From contig CAZMQV010000011.1 in the NCBI GenBank assembly GCA_964568675.1, positions 1 to 57,678 on the forward strand: a stretch of 57,678 bases of DNA, written 5' to 3'. Each line of letters opens with the position of its first letter. Position 1 is the stretch's first letter. Below, piece after piece: positions 34,953 through 43,919 of the stretch. The DNA is from UPXZ01 sp964568675. GTDB lineage: Bacteria; Bacteroidota; Bacteroidia; Bacteroidales; Paludibacteraceae. Under the pieces are notes generated by a model. It was not told the origin of the DNA. It saw only the letters and a list, made by a program, of their open reading frames with translations, and did no database searches. A program made the position numbers and the translations under genes.

Positions 34953-36431
34953 TTATTTCGTATGCTTCTTGGGCTGCCACTCATAAGCTCCCGCGTCGGG
35001 CTTTCCATCGAGGAGCCGGTTGTTGCCATTCAGGTCGATGGGACAGCGTTTAGCCTCTTCAAGCTTTGCAATATCACGAGCCGGCGACACCGAGTCGGGG
35101 GAAAAGTTGTAGTATTCCTTTTTCTTTATGTCGAAATAGCTGTTTACGAAGAGTGTGTCCTTGGCGTTGTACCATGCAATGTTTTCGAAGGTCAAAGGGA
35201 TGTCGTTGGGTTTTGGTTTGCGGATGTAGCTATTGGCAAAAACTCCGTGATAATCGTTGCCAAAGCGCGAAAGTATGTCCAGTTCGCTGCTATTGGTTCC
35301 GGCAATAACGCAGTTGACAAAGCTCGATTCCATCGGTATTATGCGGTTCAGCTCCATTATCATCACCGCGGCGTTGCCCTCCTTGCCCGAAGGTTGCATC
35401 AACACGTTTGTGTTGTTGAAATAGTTGGCTATGGTGCAATGCACAAAACTGTGTTTGCCGCCATTAAGATATACCGAATAAGCCCCCGTGTTTGATATTT
35501 CGCTGTTAGTTACCGCTACGTCTCCATTCTGAGCCACTAAACCATATTTCAGGAAATTATGTATCCGGCAGTTGTTTATTTCAAGTTTGGGGCGGTAGTT
35601 TCGGTCGGAATTGGAGAAATATACGCCTACGTAACCGCTATTCATATTTACATGATTGAGGGTGTGTTTCCCTGTTTTATTAAAGAGCAACACGCCCCCC
35701 CATTGGTTGGACACGTAGTTGTAGGGCACTTCTTCAAACAGTCGGTCGGTGCGGTCGCCACGCAGCAAAATGGGTTTCTCACGTGTGCCTTCGGCAATCA
35801 GGTTGCCATATACGGCTAAGCTTGCTTTGTCGTGAAAGTAGAGTTTGCATCCCGCGTTGAGTGTGAGCGTCTTGGCGCTGTCCACCACCAAGTCGCCAAT
35901 CACCAGGTAGGGTTTCGTATCATTGAGCGTGGTGTCGTTTTGGATAATCCTGTCGCGGAGTATCTCCATGTTTTGCCCGTAAGCGATGAGTTTCACATCC
36001 TGCAAGTTGGAGTTGGTGATAAATTCGATGGAGTCCTGCACCAGAATGGGCGCGTTGCTTGCCAGCGGATCTATTTTCACTTCAACGAAAATAAACAGGC
36101 TGTCCTTTGCGCGAATATCAACATTTGCAAAGCGGTTGTTCGGGCTTTGCGCGCCATCCACATTGATGCGATAAGCAGATTGCTCGCCCATCCCCAGCCC
36201 GATGTGGGCTATTCGCAGATTTTTATTGTTGGGATTAAATACCTTGATTCGCATGGTAGAGCTACCAACGGTGGTGAATACGGTGTCGAATAGCAAGGTG
36301 TCTTTAGAGAATGCAAGTCTCAGATTGGGGTCGGTAGCTACGCGTTCGTCAATACAAGCGTGTGTGAGTAGCATCAGCGCCAATGCGCCAAGCAATCTCG
36401 AAGAGTACCTATATAAAAGATTTTTAAGCAT
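34953..36431 (-). CDS. Right-handed beta-helix lipoprotein
   Basis: 492 aa. The lipobox region ALMLLTHAC gives a lipidated Cys at ~26. Residues ~30-155 form a beta-sandwich (FNPNNKNLRIAHIGL, IEFITNSNLQDVKL) like the DUF1573/Ig-type modules. Residues ~165-450 are a parallel beta-helix of PbH1 repeats (WGGVLLFN, VYFSNSDRN, YGLVAQNG, YSVYLNGG). The C-terminus LDGKPDAGAYEW matches the end of Bacteroidetes choice-of-anchor/polysaccharide-lyase-like beta-helix proteins. Possible roles are glycan binding or lyase activity; no catalytic residues can be assigned. First gene of a pair with the nuclease/phosphatase. Confidence 0.88.
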   Translation of the reverse strand: MLKNLLYRYSSRLLGALALMLLTHACIDERVATDPNLRLAFSKDTLLFDTVFTTVGSSTMRIKVFNPNNKNLRIAHIGLGMGEQSAYRINVDGAQSPNNRFANVDIRAKDSLFIFVEVKIDPLASNAPILVQDSIEFITNSNLQDVKLIAYGQNMEILRDRIIQNDTTLNDTKPYLVIGDLVVDSAKTLTLNAGCKLYFHDKASLAVYGNLIAEGTREKPILLRGDRTDRLFEEVPYNYVSNQWGGVLLFNKTGKHTLNHVNMNSGYVGVYFSNSDRNYRPKLEINNCRIHNFLKYGLVAQNGDVAVTNSEISNTGAYSVYLNGGKHSFVHCTIANYFNNTNVLMQPSGKEGNAAVMIMELNRIIPMESSFVNCVIAGTNSSELDILSRFGNDYHGVFANSYIRKPKPNDIPLTFENIAWYNAKDTLFVNSYFDIKKKEYYNFSPDSVSPARDIAKLEEAKRCPIDLNGNNRLLDGKPDAGAYEWQPKKHTK

Positions 36432-36581
36432 AGCTGTTCGTCAGTTTACTTATAAAAACGTATGTTTCAAAGAATTATTTTACTCACAAATATTCGGATT
36501 AATGCCGCATGGCTCAATGTTCACTTTCTCTTTTCATTCCAATCGCCCTGCGCTGTGAATGAAAGGGTATTGCATGGCGCG

Positions 36582-37697
36582 CTATTTCATCACCCGATAC
36601 ATGCCGCCGGGCAGGCATTTCACCAGACCTTTGAACTCCATGGCGAGCAGCTGCGACGATAGCCGGCTGTAGGGAGTATTGAGCGCGATGGTGAGTTCAT
36701 TCACATTGATGCCATCCGGGTATTCGCGCAAGCGTGAGATGACACGTAGCTCCTCATCGGTCAAGTCCTCGAACAGGGCTACTTGCGTTATCTCCGGCTT
36801 GACGTTGCTCACCTCCCAATTCATGCTTTGAATCATGTCGTCGGCCGATTCGATAAGTGTAGCACGGTTCTTTTTAATAAGCAGATTGCATCCTGCCGAC
36901 CAGGTGTCGGTTACTCGTCCCGGCAGTGCGAACACATCCCGATTGTAATCGTTGGCAAGCTCGGCGGTAATGAGCGCGCCACCCCTCGCGCCCGATTCGA
37001 TCACCATCAAGGCGTCGCTCAAGCCGGCAATGATGCGGTTACGTTGCACAAAATTTTGTTTGTCGGGGTTGGTTTGGCTAAGAAACTCGGTAATCAGTCC
37101 GCCTTGTTGCACCATTTTCACAGCAGTGGCGCGATGCTGACCGGGATATATTCTGTCCAAGCCATGACCAAGCGCGGCGATTGTAGGCACTCCGGCTTCG
37201 AGCGAGGCTTTATGGGCGCATATATCCACACCATAAGCCAAACCGCTCACCACGATGAGCTTGGGTATTTTTGTAGCCAAATCCTTAATAAACCGTTTGC
37301 AAAAATCCTTTCCACTCTCCGTAGCGTTGCGTGTGCCCACCACAGCCACAAAGCGCCCTTCGTTCAGGTTTGTGTTGCCCTTGTAGTAGAGCATCACAGG
37401 CGAGTCGTCACACTCTTTGAGGCGATATGGATAGGTTTTTTCTGTGAAAAAATAGGTTTGAATCTTGTTCTTCTGAATGAAGTCGATTTCAGCTTCTGCC
37501 CTCCGCATTACATCTTGCGACACGATGCTACCCGACAACACATGTCCAATGCCGGGGATTTTTTCGAGGTTCGATTTCTTTTCTTTGAAAACCGCCTCCA
37601 CTCCACCCAGGTAGGCGATCAGGTTTTTGGCCAAAGCAGGTCCAATGCCTTTGATCAGTGTGATGGCTATCTGATATTTTAGTAGCGCGTCGTCCAT
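36582..37697 (-). CDS. dprA: DNA-processing protein DprA
   Basis: 371 aa. It loads RecA onto incoming single-stranded DNA during natural transformation. N-terminal helix-hairpin-helix/SAM-like part (IKGIGPALAKNLIAYLGG and KIPGIGHVL, ~15-55); Rossmann-like core with VGTRNATESG (~118), SGLAYGVDICAHKASLEAG (~152) and RNRIIAGLSDALMVIESGARGGALI (~225-250); and a C-terminal winged helix (~305-371, SQLLAMEFKGLVKCLPGGMY). It lies 9 bp downstream of vanZ and is co-transcribed with it. No com genes are in the window. Confidence 0.97.
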   Translation of the reverse strand: MDDALLKYQIAITLIKGIGPALAKNLIAYLGGVEAVFKEKKSNLEKIPGIGHVLSGSIVSQDVMRRAEAEIDFIQKNKIQTYFFTEKTYPYRLKECDDSPVMLYYKGNTNLNEGRFVAVVGTRNATESGKDFCKRFIKDLATKIPKLIVVSGLAYGVDICAHKASLEAGVPTIAALGHGLDRIYPGQHRATAVKMVQQGGLITEFLSQTNPDKQNFVQRNRIIAGLSDALMVIESGARGGALITAELANDYNRDVFALPGRVTDTWSAGCNLLIKKNRATLIESADDMIQSMNWEVSNVKPEITQVALFEDLTDEELRVISRLREYPDGINVNELTIALNTPYSRLSSQLLAMEFKGLVKCLPGGMYRVMK

Positions 37698-37706
37698 GGT
37701 GTCGGG

Positions 37707-38105
37707 TTATTTCTTTTTATATTTGCGGTAGAGTTTCACGCCACACGAGCCGATGCCCAACCCGGCGGCGAAGCCAATGATGTCGGCAAACCAATCGGCA
37801 AATTCGGCGGTGCGGGGATAAAAGAAAGCGCCTTGTATCACCTCGATGATGCCACCAAAAGCTGCAAAGATGAGGAATATTGCAAGGAGTTTTCCCCTCG
37901 ACTCCTTCAAGGATTCATGCGACTTGGCAAATTCCCAAAACACGACAAAACCAAGCCCCAGATACATCATAAGATGAATGAACTTGTCGTTGTTCTGAAA
38001 CTTCAAAACTTGCGTAACTCCCGAAAAGTTGTAGGTTGAAATCGCAAAGATAACGATTGAGATAAGAATTGTTCGCCAGTAATGGGTGAGAAAGTATTTT
38101 ATCAT
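37707..38105 (-). CDS. VanZ-family membrane protein
   Basis: 132 aa with four hydrophobic segments (~9-28, ~42-62, ~73-93, ~100-120). The VanZ-like signature is visible: NNDKFIHLMMYLGLGFV (~37) and EFADWFADIIGFAAGLGIG (~100). Function is unknown for most members; the name comes from teicoplanin-resistance VanZ, but resistance should not be assumed. It sits 9 bp upstream of dprA, with a good promoter at the 3' end of upp. Confidence 0.9.
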   Translation of the reverse strand: MIKYFLTHYWRTILISIVIFAISTYNFSGVTQVLKFQNNDKFIHLMMYLGLGFVVFWEFAKSHESLKESRGKLLAIFLIFAAFGGIIEVIQGAFFYPRTAEFADWFADIIGFAAGLGIGSCGVKLYRKYKKK

Positions 38106-38171
38106 ACAAAATATTGTCGTTGATTGGTATTAATAACTATCCTTGAAGCGAAAAAAAAATAAATTGAAAGA

Positions 38172-38202
38172 CAAAGTTATCTCAATCTACACGTAGAATC
38201 AA
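38172..38202 (-). promoter_or_regulatory. Promoter of vanZ-dprA
   Basis: On the minus strand, TTG (38202-38200), a 20-bp spacer and TAACTTTG (38179-38172). It lies right after the upp stop codon and ~65 bp before vanZ. Confidence 0.7.
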
Positions 38203-38208
38203 GTTTGC

Positions 38209-38859
38209 TTATAGTTTTTCGCCGTAAGCAAGGTCGCCCGCGTCGCCCAGTCCGGGCACAATGTAGGAGTGGCTGTCCAGCTCCGGGTCGATGGCGGCTG
38301 TCCACAGCGTTACATCATCACCAAAACGATTCTTCAGGTAGTCCACTGCGGGTTTGCTGGCAATGATGGTGGAGATTATTACTTTGCGTGGCTTCCCTTT
38401 TGTGAGCAATGCGCCATGCGCCAGCTCCATCGAGCCACCAGTGGCGAGCATCGGATCGACAATGAGCAATGTTTTGCCGTCTAATTTGGGCGAGGCGATG
38501 TATTCAATGTGAATATCAAACTTCAAGGCGTCTTTGTATTTGCGATAAGCCGACACGAAAGCGTTTTCAGCCGCGTCGAAATAATTCAGGAAACCCTGGT
38601 GAAAGGGAATGCCCGCACGCATGATGGTGGAGATAACCAGTTTTTCGTCAATCTTCATGGCGTCGGCCACACCAAGCGGAGTTTTTGCTTTGTCAGCTTT
38701 ATAGTTGAGTGATTTGCTTATTTCATAAGCCATTATTTCGCCTATTCGCTCCATGTTTCGGCGGAAACGCATGGAGTCTTTCTGAATTTCGACAGAACGA
38801 ATCTCTTTCAGATAGTGCTGAAGAATTGACTTTTGCTCGGAGAGGTTGATTACTTTCAT
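38209..38859 (-). CDS. upp: Uracil phosphoribosyltransferase
   Basis: 216 aa. It makes UMP from uracil and PRPP (pyrimidine salvage, cytosol). The PRPP-binding motif is clear as LLIVDPMLATGGSM (~130), along with MRAGIPFHQGFL (~80), and the C-terminal uracil-binding GLGDAGDLAYGEK. Normal length. Upstream ~75 bp has no clear -7 box. It has its own unit between the PAP2-like gene and vanZ; the next gene has a separate promoter. Confidence 0.97.
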   Translation of the reverse strand: MKVINLSEQKSILQHYLKEIRSVEIQKDSMRFRRNMERIGEIMAYEISKSLNYKADKAKTPLGVADAMKIDEKLVISTIMRAGIPFHQGFLNYFDAAENAFVSAYRKYKDALKFDIHIEYIASPKLDGKTLLIVDPMLATGGSMELAHGALLTKGKPRKVIISTIIASKPAVDYLKNRFGDDVTLWTAAIDPELDSHSYIVPGLGDAGDLAYGEKL

Positions 38860-38935
38860 ATTCTTTTTGTATTACGACGCTTAATAATTGCTGGATTTAC
38901 TGAGATACAAGTTCATTCACATTAAAAAAAAAGAA

Positions 38936-39553
38936 TCAGGCGAGAAGGTTGTAAACAAAGGCTGAAGAAAAAACACAAAATGCTCCCAGGCAGAAACCGC
39001 CTATCACTTGCGAGAGTGTGTGAGCCTTCAGCGAAATTCTGGAGATGGCTACCAATCCCGATACGATTAATGATATCACTATCAACATAAGCGGATTGAT
39101 ACCTACAAACCACGACACAGCAAGAATGCCACCCACGAAGCCTCCCATGCCCGCTGCGTGCGCGCTTATTTTCCATTTCAGGTTAATAAACACCATCAAC
39201 ACCACCGATATGACTATGCCTATGCCAATGGATACGAAGCCCATGGGCAAACTCATTGAGCGCCACAGGAAAAAGGTCCAAAAGATGTAAGCCAAAAATG
39301 AAAAAAGATATGGCATGGTGCGCTCTTCGCGTTTCGAGATGAACATGTCGCGAATTTGCCCGCGTTTCATCATCATATAAATGGGAAGAGCCGGAAAAAT
39401 ACCGGTAAAAAGCAAGGTGCCAAAAATGGCAAGCAAGCGATACCCGGGGCTGAAAAGCTGAAACAAGGGCAATTGCATTAGCAGAATCATGCCGTAAGTA
39501 GGCATAAGCAAGGGTTGGAAAACGTAGGATATCAGTTTCAGGAATGTTCTCAT
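38936..39553 (-). CDS. PAP2-like integral membrane protein
   Basis: 205 aa from MRTFLKLISYVF; an ATG 33 bp upstream is also possible. At least five membrane segments. Near the end are KISAHAAGMGG (~140) and KAHTLSQVIGGF (~180), with the His residues and Gly-rich turns of the last part of PAP2 (type 2 phosphatidic acid phosphatase) enzymes, although the classical first KxxxxxxRP motif is not evident (KREERTMPYL at ~82 is the nearest match). Activity on a lipid phosphate is possible but not certain. It follows rpoN by ~70 bp on the same strand and may share its transcript. Confidence 0.8.
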   Translation of the reverse strand: MRTFLKLISYVFQPLLMPTYGMILLMQLPLFQLFSPGYRLLAIFGTLLFTGIFPALPIYMMMKRGQIRDMFISKREERTMPYLFSFLAYIFWTFFLWRSMSLPMGFVSIGIGIVISVVLMVFINLKWKISAHAAGMGGFVGGILAVSWFVGINPLMLIVISLIVSGLVAISRISLKAHTLSQVIGGFCLGAFCVFSSAFVYNLLA

Positions 39554-39621
39554 TCTGTTTGTTTTATGTTTGTTCTGTTCTGTCAATGAAAAAGGCTAAG
39601 AAGCCATCAGCTTTATTGCTG

Positions 39622-41073
39622 TTATAATTCTTTGCGCAATCGCGCTACAGGGATGTTGAGTTGTTCACGATATTTTGCCGCGGTTCGTCGGGCTATGATA
39701 TAGCCTCTTTCTCTAAGCCCTTCCACTATCTTATCATCATTGAGCGGGTTTTGTTTGTCTTCGCCATCCACAAGCTCCAGCATCACTTTTTTAATTCCAC
39801 GTGTCGAAACTTCTTCACCGGCTTCGTTGATCATGGAGTCGGAAAAGAAAAACTTAACCGGAAAAGTACCGAACTCGGTTTGCACATACTTGCTGTTGCT
39901 CACCCTCGAAACAGTGGAAATGTCATATCCGGTAATGTCGGCAATGTCTTTGAGCACCAAGGGACGCAAGTATAATTCATCACCTTCGATGAAAAACTTT
40001 TGCTGCATTTTCACGATGGCGCTCATGGTTGTCATCATCGTTTGTTGTCGCTGCCTGATGGCATCGATAAACCATCGGGCGGCATCTATCTTTTGTTTCA
40101 CAAAGAGCACGGCATCCTTCATTTCGCGTGTCTGATTTTTTTTATTGCGGTTGTAGTCTTCAAACATGTCGTTGTAGGTGCTGTTTATCTTCAACTCAGG
40201 CAGGTTGCCACTGTTGAGCTGCACACTAAGCACTCCATTGTCGTTTTCTACAATAAAATCGGGAATAATTACCGACATGGTTTTTTCAAGTATATTCCCC
40301 CCCCAGGCGTTGCCGGGCTTGGGATTGAGCCGTTTGATTTCGGCAAGCGCATCTTTAAGCTCATCGCCGGCTATGTTCAACACCCGAATTATTCTTTCAT
40401 AGCTTTTACGTGAAAAATCATCAAAGTATTTTTCCACAATTCTCAAGGCGTTTTTCACTGTTTCGGTCTGCTCTTTGCGCATCAATTGCAGCTGCAGGCA
40501 CTCCTGTAAAGTCTGCGCGCCTACGCCGGGCGGGTCAAGCTGTTGCACCAGCTTTATCAAATGCCGCATTTCAGCATCCGATACCTCCAAACCCACCTGA
40601 AAAACGATGTCATCGACCATCGACTCGGCATCGCGCCGCAAGTAACCTTCTTCGTCAATATTCCCAATGATATATTCTACCAACTTCCGTTGATGTTCGT
40701 CGAGCGATAGAAGCCCTATTTGATCTATCAGAAATTCATGAAAAGTAAACCCGGCTGAGAATGGTATGTCCTCATGCTTATCGTCGGGCGAGTTGTTGTT
40801 TACCGATAGTTTGTAGTCGGGCACTTCATCGTCCGACATGTAGTCTTCTAAATCGAAATCATTCTCGCTATTGTCGTTACTATCTTCACCTTCGAAATCA
40901 TCAGTCTGATTGTCAATATCATCTACACCCTCTTCCAACGCGGGATTCTCCTCCAATTCGTGTTGAATCCGCTCCTCGAGCTCGAGGGTGGGAATCTCTA
41001 TCATCTTTATCACCTGAAGCTGAGCAGGAGAGAGTTTTTGCTGAAGTTTTTGTTCTAATTGTTGTCGTAGCAT
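39622..41073 (-). CDS. rpoN: RNA polymerase sigma-54 factor
   Basis: 483 aa starting at MLRQQLEQKLQQKLSPAQLQ; the frame continues open upstream, but the family N-terminus (region I) starts here and the promoter lies just before it. Region I Gln/Leu-rich (1-50), acidic region II (~55-120, DDIDNQTDDFEGEDSNDN-like), core-binding region (~130-330), HTH and the terminal RpoN box ARRTAAKYRE (~461) that reads the -24 element. It directs genes that need AAA+ activators; none of those is in the window. A run of eight G (coding strand, 40297-40304) lies near codon 257. Confidence 0.97.
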   Translation of the reverse strand: MLRQQLEQKLQQKLSPAQLQVIKMIEIPTLELEERIQHELEENPALEEGVDDIDNQTDDFEGEDSNDNSENDFDLEDYMSDDEVPDYKLSVNNNSPDDKHEDIPFSAGFTFHEFLIDQIGLLSLDEHQRKLVEYIIGNIDEEGYLRRDAESMVDDIVFQVGLEVSDAEMRHLIKLVQQLDPPGVGAQTLQECLQLQLMRKEQTETVKNALRIVEKYFDDFSRKSYERIIRVLNIAGDELKDALAEIKRLNPKPGNAWGGNILEKTMSVIIPDFIVENDNGVLSVQLNSGNLPELKINSTYNDMFEDYNRNKKNQTREMKDAVLFVKQKIDAARWFIDAIRQRQQTMMTTMSAIVKMQQKFFIEGDELYLRPLVLKDIADITGYDISTVSRVSNSKYVQTEFGTFPVKFFFSDSMINEAGEEVSTRGIKKVMLELVDGEDKQNPLNDDKIVEGLRERGYIIARRTAAKYREQLNIPVARLRKEL

Positions 41074-41127
41074 AAAAAAAAATACCAAATAAGTGTTGTT
41101 TGCTGTCAACTCAATGGTTTTCAATCG

Positions 41128-41136
41128 GCAAAGATA
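41128..41136 (-). promoter_or_regulatory. -7 box of rpoN
   Basis: TATCTTTGC on the minus strand, 55 bp before the chosen rpoN start. It supports the short start over the upstream in-frame ATGs. The 330-bp gap between rpoN and the divergent DUF4268 gene holds this and one other promoter box and no gene. Confidence 0.75.
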
Positions 41137-41313
41137 CTTCATTTCATTTGAAAAATGTGTCATCCTTTTTATAATTAAATTTAACATCAACCCGTTATTG
41201 GGCAAGCAATCCCATTCCCTTCCGCTTTTTCCCATTGCAATACCTGGCCAAAACCAATAAGCACCCGACATATAGTTTTCGTCGAATTGTTTTAGAAAAA
41301 TAAATTTAATGAG

Positions 41314-41322
41314 TAGTTTTGC
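41314..41322 (+). promoter_or_regulatory. -7 box of the DUF4268 gene
   Basis: TAGTTTTGC matches TAnnTTTGC. A TTG lies 24 bp upstream (41287-41289). It gives a leader of ~75 nt. Confidence 0.65.
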
Positions 41323-41403
41323 AAAACCAAAACTACTGAAAGCATTGTTTTTGGTTTGAGAATTTTCGGCAAACAAACAATAGTATAGCGCCTAACCCGA
41401 TAT

Positions 41404-41856
41404 ATGTATAAGAAAGAAGAACTTAAGGAATTAAAAAAAGAGTTTTGGGGAGGCTTTGGTATTTTTTGCTCCAACCATCCGGTTTTAGGAAAACGTAAAA
41501 GCAAATTTATGCTCTACAACACCAAGATGCGGGGCGTGCAGCTCAAGTTTGACGCTAACCGCGAGGGCGCATACGTCATTTTAGAGCTTAATCATGCCGA
41601 CGAAGCGGAAAGATTGGACAAGTATGAAAAATTCGAACGCTACAAAGTGTTGATGGAAAAAGACTTCCCCGAGGGACTGATTTGGGATTTCGCGTTCAGG
41701 CTCGAAACCGGAAATGAAGTTTGCCGCATTTATAGCTGCAAAACGGGTATCGACATCCATCGCCGCATTCAGTGGATGGAGTTTTATCGGTTTATGGCCG
41801 AAGAGATGCTCAAACTGGAGAAAGCTTTCAGATTGGTGAAAGATGTGATAGAATAA
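41404..41856 (+). CDS. DUF4268 domain protein
   Basis: 150 aa, cytosolic. The whole chain looks like the DUF4268 domain: KKEFWGGFGIFCSN (~13), KFMLYNTKMRGVQLKFDANR (~34-53), LIWDF (~95) and the helical end MEFYRFMAEEMLKLEKAF. The fold resembles the PD-(D/E)XK-like domains that occur with restriction enzymes, but in Bacteroidetes a stand-alone version next to housekeeping genes is usual. Function unknown. It lies 68 bp upstream of dnaG. Confidence 0.85.
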   Translation: MYKKEELKELKKEFWGGFGIFCSNHPVLGKRKSKFMLYNTKMRGVQLKFDANREGAYVILELNHADEAERLDKYEKFERYKVLMEKDFPEGLIWDFAFRLETGNEVCRIYSCKTGIDIHRRIQWMEFYRFMAEEMLKLEKAFRLVKDVIE

Positions 41857-41924
41857 ACTCCTAAACCTGGCGCTTTATTCTCCCGATGTTTTTTTTTCAA
41901 AAATTATTTACGATATAAAATTAA

Positions 41925-43880
41925 ATGATTGACCAACTCACCATAGACCGTATTAATCAAGCCGCGCGCATCGAAGAGGTGGTTTCCGACTATGTTACAC
42001 TGCGCAGGCGTGGCGCCAACTTGCTGGGGCTTTGTCCGTTTCACAACGAAAAAACTCCATCCTTCACCGTGTCGCCGGCAAAGGGCTTTTTCAAATGCTT
42101 CGGATGTGGCAAAGGTGGAAATGCCACCCACTTCATCATGGAGCACGAGCAGCTCAGCTATGTGGAAGCATTGAAGTATCTGGCGCGAAAGTATCACATT
42201 GATGTAGTAGAAAAAGAACTTACGCCCGAAGAAACGGCTGCGAAAAACGACCGCGAAAGTATGTTGCTGGTCAACGACTTCGCACAAAAACACTTCTCAA
42301 CCACACTCCACAACCACATTGACGGGAAATCCATCGGGCTAAGTTATTTCCGCGAACGTGGCTTTCGCGAAGATATTATCCGCAAATTCCAGTTGGGATA
42401 CTGCCTCGACCAGAAAGATGGATTTACTCAGGCTGCACTCAAAGCCGGGTATCAGAAAGAGTATTTGGTGAAAACCGGGCTTACATTCGAAGGCGATAAC
42501 AATTACATTGCCGACCGCTTTCGCGGGCGCGTAATGTTTCCTGTGCATTCACTCTCAGGCAAAGTTCTTGCCTTTGGTGGGCGCATTCTGAAAAAGGACG
42601 ATAAAATGGCGAAGTATGTCAACTCGCCCGAATCGGAAATATATCACAAAAGCAACGAACTCTACGGGATATTCTTTGCCAAGCAAGCCATCGTTAAGCA
42701 CGACCGCTGTTTCTTGGTGGAAGGATACACCGACGTTATCTCAATGCATCAAAGTGGCATCGAGAATGTGGTTGCCTCGTCGGGCACTTCGCTCACTCCG
42801 GGGCAAATACGCATGATTCACCGCTTCACGGAGAATGTAACCATTATTTACGATGGCGACCCTGCCGGCATCAAAGCCTCATTGCGCGGCATCGACTTGC
42901 TGCTCGAAGAGGGTTTGAATATCAAAGTCCTTCTGCTGCCCGATGGCGACGACCCCGATAGCTTTGCGCGCAAACACAACGCGGACGACTTCATCCGCTT
43001 TGTGGAAGAAAATTCGGCCGACTTCATTCGCTTCAAAACCGGACTTCTGCTCAAAGATGCCGGCAACGACCCGATAAAGCGCGCCACACTGATTCAGGAT
43101 ATTGTAAAAAGTATCGCGATTATTCCCAATCAGATTATCCAATCGGAATATGTGAAGGAGTGTGGCAGATTGCTCGAAGTGCAGGAGCAAAAACTCTATC
43201 ACGAGATAAACAAAATACGAAACAATGAACTTCAGGCTAAACTCACTCCAAAAGCCACACCCGAAGTGGTGGAAAAGAGAGAAGAAAAGCCAACGTCAAC
43301 TTCGGCGCTTACTGAAAGCGCGAATGGGAAATTTGACCGGCAAGAACGACGACTTATCGTTATGCTCTTGAAATATGGCAATCACACGCTCTTCGATACC
43401 GACCTCGAAGCAGGCGAAACACCCCTAACCGTGAGCGACTACATCACCCAGGAACTGGAGAATGACGAACTGCGGCTGGAAAACAAAGTATATCAGGCTA
43501 TGCTGGAAGAATACAAGCAACTGGGAAGCGACGCGCGCGCCGAAGCCGAGAATTATTTCCTGCATCATCCCAATGTGGAAATTAGCAAGAATACCGCCGA
43601 AATGATTACCGAGAAATATACGCTAAGTAAAATTCATTCCAGATTCAGGGAAATAGAAACTGATGAGAAAAGGCTGAACGAACTGGCTCCACGATTTATC
43701 TACGAGTATAAACTGGCGCTGATAGTGAACAACAGAAAAGCAAAACAACAGGAAATGAAAATTGCATCGGAAAACAACGACATGCCACTGCTGATGAAAC
43801 TCATGAAAGAAATCGAACAAGCTGATTACTATAAAAATTTACTCTCGAAAGAGTTGGACCGGGTTTTAAACCTGCTTTAA
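41925..43880 (+). CDS. dnaG: DNA primase
   Basis: 651 aa. It makes RNA primers for replication. N-terminal CHC2 zinc finger (CPFHNEKTPSF ... KCFGCGKGG, residues ~38-67), catalytic TOPRIM core with LVEGYTDVISMHQSG (~265, Glu) and IIYDGDPAGIKAS (~307, DxD-type acidic residues), and a C-terminal helicase-binding helical domain (~470-651). Normal length. It is followed by proA after 39 bp and may share transcripts with it. It begins with ATG directly after an AT-rich spacer. Confidence 0.98.
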   Translation: MIDQLTIDRINQAARIEEVVSDYVTLRRRGANLLGLCPFHNEKTPSFTVSPAKGFFKCFGCGKGGNATHFIMEHEQLSYVEALKYLARKYHIDVVEKELTPEETAAKNDRESMLLVNDFAQKHFSTTLHNHIDGKSIGLSYFRERGFREDIIRKFQLGYCLDQKDGFTQAALKAGYQKEYLVKTGLTFEGDNNYIADRFRGRVMFPVHSLSGKVLAFGGRILKKDDKMAKYVNSPESEIYHKSNELYGIFFAKQAIVKHDRCFLVEGYTDVISMHQSGIENVVASSGTSLTPGQIRMIHRFTENVTIIYDGDPAGIKASLRGIDLLLEEGLNIKVLLLPDGDDPDSFARKHNADDFIRFVEENSADFIRFKTGLLLKDAGNDPIKRATLIQDIVKSIAIIPNQIIQSEYVKECGRLLEVQEQKLYHEINKIRNNELQAKLTPKATPEVVEKREEKPTSTSALTESANGKFDRQERRLIVMLLKYGNHTLFDTDLEAGETPLTVSDYITQELENDELRLENKVYQAMLEEYKQLGSDARAEAENYFLHHPNVEISKNTAEMITEKYTLSKIHSRFREIETDEKRLNELAPRFIYEYKLALIVNNRKAKQQEMKIASENNDMPLLMKLMKEIEQADYYKNLLSKELDRVLNLL

Positions 43881-43919
43881 ACTCAAATCATATACATATA
43901 ATTAATATCAGAGCAAACC

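Noticed and set aside
41074..41376. Longer N-terminus for sigma-54
   Set aside because: The in-frame extension reads through the promoter -7 box and does not look like sigma-54 region I.
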